Assembly: GCA_004138175.2 (NCBI GenBank)
Contig: RYFE02000021.1
Coordinates: forward strand, 25,505 to 89,504
Direction of reading: 5' to 3'
DNA length: 64,000 nucleotides
Origin: Chloroflexales bacterium ZM16-3
Lineage (GTDB): Bacteria; Chloroflexota; Chloroflexia; Chloroflexales; Chloroflexaceae
Under the pieces are notes generated by a model, which was given only the letters and a program-made list of their open reading frames with translations, did not search any database and was not told the origin of the DNA. This document shows positions 8,753 through 17,773 of this stretch, in pieces; within the stretch, counting starts at the first letter, position 1; each line of letters begins with the position of its first letter. A program made the translations under genes and the position numbers.

Positions 8753-10246
8753 TTAGTCTTTCTTCCCAAACAGACCGGTCGGCCGGATCAGCAGCACCAG
8801 GGCCATAATCAGCACGGTGGAGGCGCGGGCGATCGAGGGCGAGAACTTGACCGCCTCGGCCATGAAGGGCAGCTGGATGCCCGAGAGCACGATCTGGTCG
8901 CCGAAGGCGCGGGCCAGGCCCACCAGCAGGGCGCCGGCGGCCGCGCCGCCGTAGCTGCCCATGCCGCCGATCACCACGGCGATGAACGCCTGGAGCTGAA
9001 ACTCCTGGCCGATGCCGGGGTTCACGCCGATGAAGGGCGCGGCGGCCACCCCGCCTAGCGCGGCCAGCCCGGCCCCCAGGGCGAAGACCAGGGTGAAGAC
9101 CCAGCGAACATTGATCCCGAGCGCCTGCACCATCTCGGCGTCCTGCACGCCGGCTCGGATGATCATGCCCAGCCGCGAGCGCCGCAGCAGCACGGCGATC
9201 GCGGCGAACATGATCAGGCCGAGCACGATGATGAAGATCCGGTAGCTGGGGAAGGGGCGGCCGAGCACGTCGATGCTGGCGCAGTGGTCGCCCAGCCAGG
9301 CAACTAGGTTGGGCGAGGGGCAGGCATCGCCGCGCTGGCTGAAGAAGTCCGGCGTGTCCATGTAGTAGCCGGTCGGCCCCCAGACGCCCTTGACCAGCTC
9401 GGTGCCGACGAGCACCAGGCCGAGGGTGACGAGCACCTGGTAGATCGGCCGGCTGTAGAGCGGGCGGATGAGGCTCCACTCGATCAGGCCGCCCAGGGCC
9501 GCGCCGCTGCCCGCGCCCACCACCAGGGCGATCACAAAGCGCAGGTTCGACGACAGGCCGAGGATGGCCCCCTCGCCGACGATGCGGGCCGGGGCGATCA
9601 GCAGGGCCAGGGCCAGCAGCCCCGCGCCGAGCAGCAGCCCGCGCGGCCCGCGCGAGCGCCCGACGAAGGGCTGGCCCTGGGCCAGCGCGAATCCGCCAGC
9701 CAGGCCAGATGCGGCCAGGGCCAGCAGCCGACCCGCGAAGAGCCCGAGGGCCTCCTGGGCCTCGGCGGTGGGCACATCGCCCCCGGCGCTAATCCCCGTG
9801 CTGGCCAGGGGCGCCAGGTCGAAGCCCCAGGTGCCCAGCAGCAGCAGGGCCACCGCCAGCGCCCAGAGGCCCCAGCGCGCGGCCTGGCCGCCAGGGATCC
9901 TGGGCAGCATCGGCGCGGCCCGCCGGGCCAGGATGGCCCCGCCGACCACCGCCAGCACCAGCGGCAGCGTGTTCAGCAGGATGCGCGGGTTCGCGTAGAG
10001 CGTGTAGCCCATATACGCGCCAACCATAAACAGCAGCCCGTGGGCGAAGTTCAGCACATCCATCAGGCCGAAGATCAGCGAGAGCCCCGAGGTGACAAGG
10101 AAGTACAGCGCCCCCAGGGTCAGTCCGGAGAGCAGGATGCTGGCCGCGACCCTCGGCTCGTACTGGCTCAGCGCCCAGCCCATCGCGGCCACGGCGATCA
10201 GCGTGCCGATGATCAGGGGGCGATTCTGTTTGAGGAAGTTCGTCAT
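8753..10246 (-). CDS. livH: Branched-chain amino acid-type ABC transporter permease (LivH), enlarged
   Basis: The family core is clear: LTLGALYFLVTSGLSLIFGL and MDVLNFAHG near residue 60, the loop GVQDAEMVQALGINV, and the glycine-rich end VVIGGMGSYGGAAAGALLVG. At 497 residues it is far longer than the usual 290-330. The excess is a hydrophobic insertion at about residues 90-245, rich in Ala, Leu and Gly and predicted to add membrane segments, which separates the first core helices from the rest. The insertion stays in frame and has the codon style of its surroundings, so it is probably real. Confidence 0.85.
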   Translation of the reverse strand: MTNFLKQNRPLIIGTLIAVAAMGWALSQYEPRVAASILLSGLTLGALYFLVTSGLSLIFGLMDVLNFAHGLLFMVGAYMGYTLYANPRILLNTLPLVLAVVGGAILARRAAPMLPRIPGGQAARWGLWALAVALLLLGTWGFDLAPLASTGISAGGDVPTAEAQEALGLFAGRLLALAASGLAGGFALAQGQPFVGRSRGPRGLLLGAGLLALALLIAPARIVGEGAILGLSSNLRFVIALVVGAGSGAALGGLIEWSLIRPLYSRPIYQVLVTLGLVLVGTELVKGVWGPTGYYMDTPDFFSQRGDACPSPNLVAWLGDHCASIDVLGRPFPSYRIFIIVLGLIMFAAIAVLLRRSRLGMIIRAGVQDAEMVQALGINVRWVFTLVFALGAGLAALGGVAAAPFIGVNPGIGQEFQLQAFIAVVIGGMGSYGGAAAGALLVGLARAFGDQIVLSGIQLPFMAEAVKFSPSIARASTVLIMALVLLIRPTGLFGKKD

Positions 10247-10259
10247 GTGTTGTCTTTCT

Positions 10260-10384
10260 GGGAGTCAGGAGTCGGGAGTCGGGAGTTGGGAGTCGGGAGT
10301 CGGTGATGCAACTGTGTATTGACAACTCCCAGGGGGCTCACCCGGTGCTCGGCCCTGACTCCCGACTCCCGACTCCCGACTCCT
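10260..10384. repeat. GGAGTCG heptamer hairpin
   Basis: About six tandem 7-bp units (GGGAGTCGGGAGT type) are followed by a 50-base spacer and then the complementary CCCGACTCCCGACTCCC run. It fills the livF-livH spacer and could fold into a long stem in the transcript. Confidence 0.88.
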
Positions 10385-10386
10385 GA

Positions 10387-11074
<688 letters not shown>

Positions 11075-11085
<11 letters not shown>

Positions 11086-11842
11086 GGCGGTACGCCTCCC
11101 CGAGGTAGGCACTCTGCACGGCGGGGTTAGCGGCGATGGCGGCGGGGTCGCCCTCGGCCAGCACGCGGCCCTGGTGCATCACGGTAATCATGTCTGAGAG
11201 GCTCATCACCACGCCCATGTTATGCTCGACGAGCAGGATGGTCTTGCCGGTGTCGCGGCGAATGCCGCGCAGCACCTCCAGCAGCAGCGGCACCTGCTCG
11301 GTGGCCATACCGGCGGTCGGCTCGTCGAGCAGCAGCAGCTCCGAGTCGGCGGCGAGCAGGATGGCCAGCTCCAGGCGGCGCTTATCGCCGTGGGGCAGGG
11401 TCGCGGCCACATCGGCGGCGCGGGCGGCCAGGCCGACCAGCCCCAGCGCGTGGCGGGCGCGCTCCTCGTAGCGGCGGAAGGCGGCGGCGTGCGCCCAGAT
11501 CTTCAGGCTGTCCCGCCCCTGCGCCTGGGCCGCCAGGCGCACATTCTCCAGCACCGAGAGGCTGGGGAAGACGTTGGTGATCTGGAAGGAGCGGCCGACC
11601 CCCAGGTGGGCGATGCGGTGCAGCGGCAGCCGGGTGATGTCGCGCCCGCGCAGCAGCACCTGGCCGCTGGTCGGCTTCATGAAGCCGCTCAGCAGGTTGA
11701 ACAAGGTGGTCTTGCCTGCCCCGTTCGGCCCGATGATCGCGTGGAAGCTGCCGGCCGCCACCGCGATGTCCACGCCATCCACGGCGCGCAGGCCGCCGAA
11801 GTGGCGGGTCAGGCCCACGGCCTGGATGATCACTTCGCTCAA
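11075..11842 (-). CDS. livG: ABC transporter ATPase (LivG)
   Basis: This ATPase of about 255 residues has Walker A GPNGAGKTT, Walker B LLLLDEPTAGM, the LivG-typical GVGRSFQITNVFPSLSVLEN segment and LVEHNMGVVM. The signature motif is unusual: LPHGDKRRLELAILLA replaces the classical LSGGQ-like run, a substitution often seen in LivG proteins as L-P-x-G-x-x-R. No ATG exists at the right place. The TTG at 11842 (MSEVIIQAV) follows a GGGGG run by 3 bases and is preferred, with a GTG at 11833 as the alternative. Upstream frame is only repeat DNA. Confidence 0.88.
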
Positions 11843-11860
11843 GGTGCCCCCGTAATATTT

Positions 11861-11927
11861 TTTATCTTGGGTGTGGGCGGCGCAGCCGCCCACACCCAAG
11901 ATAAAGCGGTCTGGGGCGAAGCCCCAG
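11861..11927. repeat. A-type hairpin plus small hairpin downstream of livJ
   Basis: Perfect 21-bp arms (11861-11881 and 11885-11905) close on GGGCGGC-GCA-GCCGCCC. The outer arm sequence differs from the 5228 copy but remains fully paired. A second hairpin, CTGGGGC/GCCCCAG, is at 11911-11927. Confidence 0.8.
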
Positions 11928-11930
11928 AGA

Positions 11931-11986
11931 CTCAGTGCCTCAATACCTCAGCGCCTCAGTGCCTCAACACCTCAGCGCCTCAGTGA
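11931..11986. repeat. Seven tandem octamers CTCARYRC
   Basis: Seven 8-bp units run without a gap: CTCAGTGC, CTCAATAC, CTCAGCGC, CTCAGTGC, CTCAACAC, CTCAGCGC, CTCAGTGA. They end 3 bases from the livJ stop codon. The complementary unit recurs at 25359-25382. Confidence 0.85.
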
Positions 11987-11989
11987 TGC

Positions 11990-13357
11990 TTACTTACAGC
12001 GGGCCAGCTCGGCGGGCACCGCGCAGGGCGGGGCGGTCTCCTCGGGCGTGAAGGCGCTGACCAGGTCGAAGAACTTGAAGTCGGGGTCGGTGGTGTTCTT
12101 CAGCTTGACCAGGGTCATCGGCTGGAGCAGCACGTGGTCCTCGGCGCGCACGGTGTAGCTGCCCTTGGGGCCGTCGAAGGTCATGCCCTCCAGCGCCTTG
12201 ATCATCCCGTCGGCGGTCGGGTCGCCGCCGGTGGCCTCCAGCGCCCGCACCAGCATCACCGCCGCGTTGAAGCCGCTCTCGGTGAACAGGTCGGGCGGGG
12301 TGTTGTACTTCGCCTTGTGCTGCTCGACCAGCCAGTTGTTCACCTCGTTGTCGAACAGGCTGTAGTGGTAGACGCTGACGCCCACCGAGCCGATCGCGTC
12401 GGCGTAGCCCTTGGCCATGGTCTGGTTATCGCCGAAGCCGGTGGCGACGGTCATGGCGTCGAAGACGCCGAGCTGCTGCATCTGCTGGAACATCGGCACG
12501 AAGCCGGTGCCCGACCAGGTGACGATCAGGACCTCGGCGCCCGAGTCGAGCAGCTGGTTGATGTAGGGCGTGAAGTCGGTGGTGTCGGCAGGGGCGAAGA
12601 CGGTGCCAGCGCCCTTGTCGTCGTCATTGGTGACGAAGGTGCCGCCGAGACCCTTGACGGTGGCGTAGAAGGCGGCGGCCGAGCCCTGGCCGAAGGCATT
12701 GTCCTGGGCGATCTGGACAAACTTCGTGCCAGTCTTCAGCAGGGCCGACCCCATGGTCAGGGCGTCCTGGGCGCTGGTGCGCCCGGCGCGGAAGGTGTAC
12801 TCGTTGAAGTTCGCGCCGGTGAGCGCCGGTGAGGCGGCGGGCGTGCTGATGTAGACGATCTTGTTCTCGGCGGCCACCCCGGAGATGGCCAGGGCCACCG
12901 GCGAGCTGGGTACGCCCACCAGGATCGTCGCGCCGTCCTTCTCGATCGCCTCGCGAGCCAGGGAGACGCCCGTCTCCGGGGTGCTTGCGGTGTCCTTGGT
13001 GACGACCTGGATGGGGTGACCGGCGACGGCGTTGGTGCCGCCGGTGGCGTAGTCGAGGCCCAGCGTAAAGCCGCGCTCAAGCATCGGCCCGTAGACGGCG
13101 AGCAGGCCCGAGGCGTCGGTCATCATGCCGACGACGATCGGGTCGCCGCTGGCGGTCGGAGCCTCGGTGGCGGCCTCGGTGGCGACGGGTGCCTCGGTGC
13201 CGACTGGGGCAGCGGCCTCGGTGGCCTCGGCGGCCTCGGTGGCGGCGGGCTCGGTGGGCGCGGCGGCGGGCGCGCCGCCACATGCGGCCAGGGTCAGCAT
13301 CACGGCCAGGGCCAGGGTCAGGAGCGCCCAGCGGGCGCGGCGTGCAGGTCCGTTCAT
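11990..13357 (-). CDS. livJ: Periplasmic-binding lipoprotein of branched-chain amino acid/organic acid type (LivJ)
   Basis: This 455-residue solute receptor starts with a lipoprotein signal (positively charged start, hydrophobic core, LAAC lipobox with Cys at about residue 26). A low-complexity T/E/A/P linker follows to about residue 70. The type I periplasmic binding fold begins at DPIVVGMMTDASG and includes GVPSSPVALAISGVAAENK. The protein would sit outside the membrane and deliver ligand to LivHM. Linked CoA ligases suggest a carboxylic or aromatic acid ligand. AAGGAG precedes the ATG. It is the first transport gene after the enzymes. Confidence 0.92.
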   Translation of the reverse strand: MNGPARRARWALLTLALAVMLTLAACGGAPAAAPTEPAATEAAEATEAAAPVGTEAPVATEAATEAPTASGDPIVVGMMTDASGLLAVYGPMLERGFTLGLDYATGGTNAVAGHPIQVVTKDTASTPETGVSLAREAIEKDGATILVGVPSSPVALAISGVAAENKIVYISTPAASPALTGANFNEYTFRAGRTSAQDALTMGSALLKTGTKFVQIAQDNAFGQGSAAAFYATVKGLGGTFVTNDDDKGAGTVFAPADTTDFTPYINQLLDSGAEVLIVTWSGTGFVPMFQQMQQLGVFDAMTVATGFGDNQTMAKGYADAIGSVGVSVYHYSLFDNEVNNWLVEQHKAKYNTPPDLFTESGFNAAVMLVRALEATGGDPTADGMIKALEGMTFDGPKGSYTVRAEDHVLLQPMTLVKLKNTTDPDFKFFDLVSAFTPEETAPPCAVPAELARCK

Positions 13358-13417
13358 CGGTTGACTCCTTGATATCTTCGATAGGGCGGGCGGGGGCGAT
13401 ATGCTCCCGAGAGTGTG

Positions 13418-13783
13418 TCACACGTCAACATCCTTCACCAGCACCAGAGCCTCGCCCTCGGCCACGAGGCGCCCGTCTGCGCCGTGGCACGTGGTGAGCA
13501 GGTAGATCAGGTCCTTCTCCGGGCGCACCCGGCTGACCTCGACGGCGGCGATGAGCTGCTCGCCGGGGCGGGCCGGGCCAAGGAAGACGATACGCTGCTT
13601 GAGGTAGTTGGTGCCGGGGCCGGGCAGCCGAGTACCCAGCAGGTAGGAGAACATCCCGCCGATCAGCGGCTCGGGCACGGTGTCGCCCGGCGCGCCGCCG
13701 GCCAGCCCGGCGTAGCTCGCCAGATCCTCGGCGCTGAAGCTGCGCTTGCACTCGGCGCGGGCGCCTAGAATGAGATCGGGCAT
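13418..13783 (-). CDS. MaoC-like hotdog protein lacking the canonical hydratase dyad
   Basis: A 121-residue single-hotdog protein. The stretch VPEPLIGGMFSYLL, the run of beta strands and a Pro-G-E-Q turn match the MaoC/R-hydratase fold. The usual Asp-x4-His catalytic pair (as in the neighbour at 14591, DDNPIH) is absent: the equivalent region reads YAGLAGGAPGD. It may be a partner subunit of the complete MaoC protein two genes upstream, or a thioesterase-like binding protein. AAGGAG precedes the ATG. The assignment rests on fold-level similarity by eye. Confidence 0.65.
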   Translation of the reverse strand: MPDLILGARAECKRSFSAEDLASYAGLAGGAPGDTVPEPLIGGMFSYLLGTRLPGPGTNYLKQRIVFLGPARPGEQLIAAVEVSRVRPEKDLIYLLTTCHGADGRLVAEGEALVLVKDVDV

Positions 13784-13829
13784 AGCGCTCCTTAAGGGGC
13801 GGCCCTTGTGTCCGCCCCGAGGGATTCCT

Positions 13830-14594
13830 CTAACCCCTCCTCCGCTGTAAAAACGCCGCCATCCCCCGCTCGGCCTCGGCGCTGGCGATCTGGGCCACGA
13901 AGGCGGCCCGCTCGGCCTCCAGGCGCGCGGCCAGGGCCGCCGTGTCGCCCCAGAGTAGCCGGCGGGCGCTGCGGGCGCTGCCGGGTAGCTGGACGGCCAT
14001 GGCGTGGGCCGTCGCCATGGCCTCCTCGTCGATGCGGGCCGCCGGGACGACCCGGCTGGCTAGTCCTATGGCCACGGCCTCGTCCGCGCCGATGCTGCGG
14101 TCGAGCAGCAGGCCCTCGGCGGCCCGGCGGCGGCCGATCTGCTCGGGCAGCATGGCCGTCCAGCCGCCGTCGGGGCTGAAGCCGACGGTGGTGTAGTAGG
14201 GGGTGATGCTGGCCTCCGGGCTGAGCAGGGCGACATCGGCGGCCAGCATCAGGCCCAGCGATCCGCCGGTGAGCACGCCCTGGACGGCGGCCACCAGGGG
14301 CAGGGGCTGGCCGATCAGGGCCAGGATGGCCTGGTTGAGCAGGCCCACCAGCCGCGCCGCGTAGACGGGCCTGTCCTCGCTCTCGGCGATGGCGCGCACG
14401 TCGCCGCCGGTGGAGAAGGAGCGCCCCTCGGCCCGCAGCACGGCGGCGCGCAGCCCTGGCGCGGACGCCAGGCTATCGGCAGCGGCGATCAGCTGCTCCA
14501 GCAGCTCGGGCACCAGGCTGTTGTGGCGCTCTGGCCGACACAGGCTGATCGTCGCCACCGGCCCATCGATCTCCACTCGCACAAGCTGGCTCAT
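13830..14594 (-). CDS. Crotonase-fold enoyl-CoA hydratase/isomerase, PaaG-like
   Basis: This 254-residue crotonase has oxyanion-hole segments FSTGGDV (about 60) and VLTGGSLGLMLAAD (about 108). The two catalytic Glu residues of classical enoyl-CoA hydratase are missing: the first position reads Gly in GGSLGL. The segment VGFSPDGGWTAMLPEQIG has the PDGG Asp typical of PaaG-type isomerases. A 2,3-enoyl or epoxy-phenylacetyl-CoA type isomerase is therefore more likely than a hydratase. Its ATG overlaps the stop of the MaoC gene upstream (ATGA, 14591-14594), so the two are coupled. Confidence 0.82.
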   Translation of the reverse strand: MSQLVRVEIDGPVATISLCRPERHNSLVPELLEQLIAAADSLASAPGLRAAVLRAEGRSFSTGGDVRAIAESEDRPVYAARLVGLLNQAILALIGQPLPLVAAVQGVLTGGSLGLMLAADVALLSPEASITPYYTTVGFSPDGGWTAMLPEQIGRRRAAEGLLLDRSIGADEAVAIGLASRVVPAARIDEEAMATAHAMAVQLPGSARSARRLLWGDTAALAARLEAERAAFVAQIASAEAERGMAAFLQRRRG

Positions 14595-14983
14595 ACACCC
14601 CCCCAGCGCAGCGTCGTCTCGCCATCGCAGACAAGGTCGCCGTCGCCGCGCATGATCTGCGTCGTAATACGGGCCTCGCGTCCGTCGCTCGCCAGCTCAA
14701 GCACCCGCAGCTCGACCGTCAGCGGGTCGCCGGCATAGGTCGGCGCAGGGAAGACCAGGCGTTGCTCGACCTGGGCGGCCCCCGGCGCGAGGCGAGCAAG
14801 CTCGGCGCGGATGAGCGCGTAGAGCAGCATCCCGTGGCTCACCGTGCGCCCGAAGCGCGTGCGCGCGGCGAAGTCCGAGTCCACATGGATCGGGTTATCG
14901 TCGCCGCTCAGCCGGGCGAACAGGTCGAAATCGGCCTGGGTGAGCGTGCGCGCGGCTGCGTGTGTCTGTCCGACAGAAAGCAT
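14591..14983 (-). CDS. MaoC-family (R)-specific enoyl-CoA hydratase
   Basis: This 130-residue hotdog enzyme has the complete hydratase motif SGDDNPIHVDSDFAA (catalytic Asp and His, residues about 26-36) and the substrate-tunnel segment VSHGMLLYALI. It hydrates trans-2-enoyl-CoA to (R)-3-hydroxyacyl-CoA. With the PaaG-like isomerase it forms a coupled pair, which fits beta-oxidation-like steps on the acyl-CoA made by the two ligases. Confidence 0.87.
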   Translation of the reverse strand: MLSVGQTHAAARTLTQADFDLFARLSGDDNPIHVDSDFAARTRFGRTVSHGMLLYALIRAELARLAPGAAQVEQRLVFPAPTYAGDPLTVELRVLELASDGREARITTQIMRGDGDLVCDGETTLRWGGV

Positions 14984-14994
14984 GGATATTCCTC

Positions 14995-15022
14995 GTAGGG
15001 CCGCAGCGCGCTGCGGCTCTAC
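14995..15022. repeat. 28-bp palindrome, relative of the 4000-4037 element
   Basis: GTAGGGCCGCAGCG is followed by its near complement with one mismatch. It lies between the ligase gene and the MaoC gene. Confidence 0.75.
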
Positions 15023-15028
15023 ACGTCC

Positions 15029-16555
15029 CTACGGCGCACCAAATTCTCTTCTCAAATCCCCGCGATTCACCTTCCCGAGGGTGTTGCGCGGCAGGGCGTG
15101 TACGAACACCACGACGCGGGGCTGCTTGTAGCGGGCCAGGCGGCCCTCGCACCAGGCGATCAGCTCCTCGGCAGACGCCTCGGCATCTGGCCGCAGGGCC
15201 ACGATGGCCCGGCCCACCTCGCCCCACTGCGCGTCGGCCACGCCGATCACGCAGCACTCAGACACGGCGGGGTGCTCGGCCAGCGCCGCCTCAACCTCGG
15301 CGGGGTAGACGTTCAGGCCGCCGCTCTTGTACATCTCCTTCAGTCTGCCGACGATGTAGGTGTAGCCCTCATCATCGCGCACGGCCAGGTCGCCGGTGCG
15401 GAACCAGCCGTCCACAAATGCCTCGGCGGTGGCCTCGGGGCGCTGCCAGTACCCTGCGAAGACGTTGGGGCCGCGCAGCCAGATCTCCCCGGCCTCGTCG
15501 GGTGCGGCATCCGCGCCCTCGGGCGTCACCAGGCGCGCCTCGGTGAAGGGCGCGGGCTTGCCGATGAAGCCAGCCTGCCGAGTGCCCGCCGCAAACTCGG
15601 ATGGCTCCAGCATGTAGGCGGTCGGCGAGGTCTCGGTGAGGCCGTAGCCGCCGCCGAAGGGCAGCCCGCGCCGTCGGAAGGCGGCGACCACCTCCAGCGG
15701 GCAGCGGTCGCCGCCGTTGTAGAAGAGCCGCACGCTGCCCAGGTCGGCGGCGGCGAAGGCCGGGCTGGCCAGCATGGCCTGGAAGACCGCCGGCACGCCC
15801 ATCACCACGCTCACATCCTCGTGGTCGATCAGGGCCAGGGCCTGCTCGGGCTCGAAGCGGCGAGGCAGCACCACCCGCGCGCCCAGCAGCAGGGCCGGCA
15901 GGGTGAACAGGCCCAGCCCGCCCACATGCACCATCGGCAGCAGGGTGATGATCGTGTCGTCGGCGGTGAGCCGCAGCGGGACAATGTCGTTCATCGCGTT
16001 CCAGAACTGGTTCGCGTGGGTGAGCAGCGCTCCCTTGGGCCTGCCGGTGGTGCCCGAGGTGTAGACCATCAGCAGCGGGCGCTCCCAGGGCAGCGGCTCG
16101 CCCGGCTCGTCGGCGGGGAAACCCGAGGCCATGTCAGCGAATGAGTCGGCCCCCTCGACCGATGGGCCATCCAGGGCGAACACCTGGCCCACGCCAGTGA
16201 GGTCGCGCAGGGTGCCCGCCAGGCCGACGTGCTCGGCCCCCAGAAACAGCGCCGTCGCGCCGCTGTCTGTGATCTGGTAGGCCAGCTCGGCGGGGGTGAG
16301 CCGGTAGTTGAGGGCCACCACCACCGCGCCGAGCTTGCCCGCGCCGAAGAGCAGCCCCAGGAACTCGGGCGTGTTTAGCGACAGTAGGCCGACCCGGTCG
16401 CCCTCAGACACGCCGACGGCGCGCAGGGCGTGGGCCGAGCGGTTGGCCAGCGCGTTCAGCTCGCCGTAGCTGTAGGTGCGCCCCGGCGCGCTGATCGCCG
16501 CCCGCCCTGGGTGCAGCTGGGCGTGGCGGGTGAGCCATGTTCCAATGCCGTACAT
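15029..16555 (-). CDS. AMP-forming acyl-CoA ligase 1
   Basis: A 508-residue ANL-superfamily enzyme that makes acyl-CoA from a carboxylate, ATP and CoA. Motifs are the P-loop VYTSGTTGRPKGALLTH (about 170), GGGYGLTETSP (about 300), DGWFRTGDLAVRDDEGY (about 390), the hinge GRLKEMYKSGG, and the C-terminal adenylation Lys in NTLGKVNRGDL. No transit peptide or carrier domain is present. The substrate is unidentified; long-chain, cyclic or aromatic acids are possible. It lies between a hydrolase gene and the MaoC/PaaG pair in the same transcription direction. Confidence 0.9.
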   Translation of the reverse strand: MYGIGTWLTRHAQLHPGRAAISAPGRTYSYGELNALANRSAHALRAVGVSEGDRVGLLSLNTPEFLGLLFGAGKLGAVVVALNYRLTPAELAYQITDSGATALFLGAEHVGLAGTLRDLTGVGQVFALDGPSVEGADSFADMASGFPADEPGEPLPWERPLLMVYTSGTTGRPKGALLTHANQFWNAMNDIVPLRLTADDTIITLLPMVHVGGLGLFTLPALLLGARVVLPRRFEPEQALALIDHEDVSVVMGVPAVFQAMLASPAFAAADLGSVRLFYNGGDRCPLEVVAAFRRRGLPFGGGYGLTETSPTAYMLEPSEFAAGTRQAGFIGKPAPFTEARLVTPEGADAAPDEAGEIWLRGPNVFAGYWQRPEATAEAFVDGWFRTGDLAVRDDEGYTYIVGRLKEMYKSGGLNVYPAEVEAALAEHPAVSECCVIGVADAQWGEVGRAIVALRPDAEASAEELIAWCEGRLARYKQPRVVVFVHALPRNTLGKVNRGDLRREFGAP

Positions 16556-16572
16556 ACGATATCCCTTGAGTT

Positions 16573-16636
16573 TCAGATTGTAGATTGCAGATTGAGCGTA
16601 GTGTGTAGGTCAATCTGCAATCTGCAATCTACAATC
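16573..16636. repeat. GATTGCA heptamer hairpin overlapping a stop codon
   Basis: The run CAGATTGTAGATTGCAGATT and its complement CAATCTGCAATCTGCAATC are separated by about 25 bases. The stop codon (TAG) of the hydrolase gene at 16629 is part of the repeat. Confidence 0.88.
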
Positions 16637-17696
16637 CCGCAAGCAGCGCGTGGAAGCCCGCGTTAAACTCCTCGGGCTTCTCGATGTAGGGCGTGTGGCC
16701 GCACTCGTCCAGCACCAGCTCGGTGAAGCGGCCCCCGGCGTCGGCGTAGCGCTCCAGCACCCGGCGGGTCTGGCTGACCATCGGCTGGGGTGGGAAGACC
16801 TCGTCGCCCGGCCAGCCGGGGATGGCACCCAGCTTCCCGAGGGTGCCGATCTCAAACAGGCTCATGTCGCCGACGATCTGGTCATTCGCGCCGCGCACCC
16901 AGAGGATCGGCGGCTTCGGGCTCGCGCCGATGATTCGCGCGACGCTGTCGCCCAGGTACTTAGGTGACAGCGCGTTGTTCGGCCCGTACACGCCCGGCCC
17001 GATGCCCGGCCAGTTCTCGCTGGCCACCATATCGCCGGGGTGATTGTCGGGGCGCACCTTGATGCTGAGCATGCCCGAGAGCAGCTCCTCCTCGCGGGCT
17101 GGCCTGAAGGGCGGCTTCCAGTAGTAGGTGTTCATCACCACGCGCGGGGCCGACTGCGGGTTCTCCTCGCCCCGGTCGCCCTCGCCCTCGCGGCGGGCGA
17201 ACTCGGCGCTAACCAGGCCGCCGCCCGAGCCGGCGAAGTCCGGCCAGCTCGGCGTGCCGTCTAGATCCTTGGTGCCGCCAAAGCCGTAGGGCGAGCCGGG
17301 CGCGGCCAGGGTGACGCTGATCAGGCGGGCGGGGGCCGCCGCCAGCATAGCCCAGACGATCGAGCCGCCGAGGGAGTGGCCGACCACATGGAAGCGATCT
17401 ACGCCGAGCGCATCCATCAGGCCCAGCAGGTCGTCCACCCAGTCGTTACAGCCGCGCGTGGCGTCCACCGGCTTAAACTCGGTGTCGCCGTAGCCGCGAT
17501 TATCCGGCGCAATAGCGCGGAAGCCGGGCGGCAGGGCCAGCATCGTCTCCTCCCAGTAGGTGGAGCAGGAGTTATTGCCGTGGACGAAGAGGACGGGCAC
17601 GCCGTCGGTCGGCCCACTGGTGAGGGCGTGGATCTGGAGCCGGGGGGTGTCCACCAGCTGCGAGCTAATGCCTGGGAGATGAGGAATGCTACTCAC
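16629..17696 (-). CDS. Alpha/beta hydrolase in the acid-utilisation cluster
   Basis: This 355-residue hydrolase has VLFVHGNNSCSTYW (oxyanion hole), VVGHSLGGSIV (Ser, about 121), WVRGANDQIVGD (Asp) and DECGHTPYIEKPEEF (His). A long lid of about 100 residues, with several Pro and Gly, lies between the Ser elbow and the Asp. It could hydrolyse an ester or a ring-cleavage product, or act as a thioesterase within the pathway. The final residues Gly-Leu and the stop come from the repeat at the gene end, so the original C-terminus may have been slightly different. Confidence 0.8.
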   Translation of the reverse strand: MSSIPHLPGISSQLVDTPRLQIHALTSGPTDGVPVLFVHGNNSCSTYWEETMLALPPGFRAIAPDNRGYGDTEFKPVDATRGCNDWVDDLLGLMDALGVDRFHVVGHSLGGSIVWAMLAAAPARLISVTLAAPGSPYGFGGTKDLDGTPSWPDFAGSGGGLVSAEFARREGEGDRGEENPQSAPRVVMNTYYWKPPFRPAREEELLSGMLSIKVRPDNHPGDMVASENWPGIGPGVYGPNNALSPKYLGDSVARIIGASPKPPILWVRGANDQIVGDMSLFEIGTLGKLGAIPGWPGDEVFPPQPMVSQTRRVLERYADAGGRFTELVLDECGHTPYIEKPEEFNAGFHALLAGL

Positions 17697-17745
17697 CGTT
17701 GAGTCCTTTCTTTATCCTGGTAGGGGTGGCTCGTAGGGGCGGCTC

Positions 17746-17773
17746 GTAGGGGCGGCTCGCGAGCCGCCCCTAC
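17746..17773. repeat. 28-bp perfect palindrome GTAGGGGCGGCTCG type
   Basis: The palindrome is preceded by two partial copies of its left arm (17720-17745). It overlaps the end of the second ligase gene. Relatives lie at 31561-31588, 42105-42132 and 42139-42163. Confidence 0.8.
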
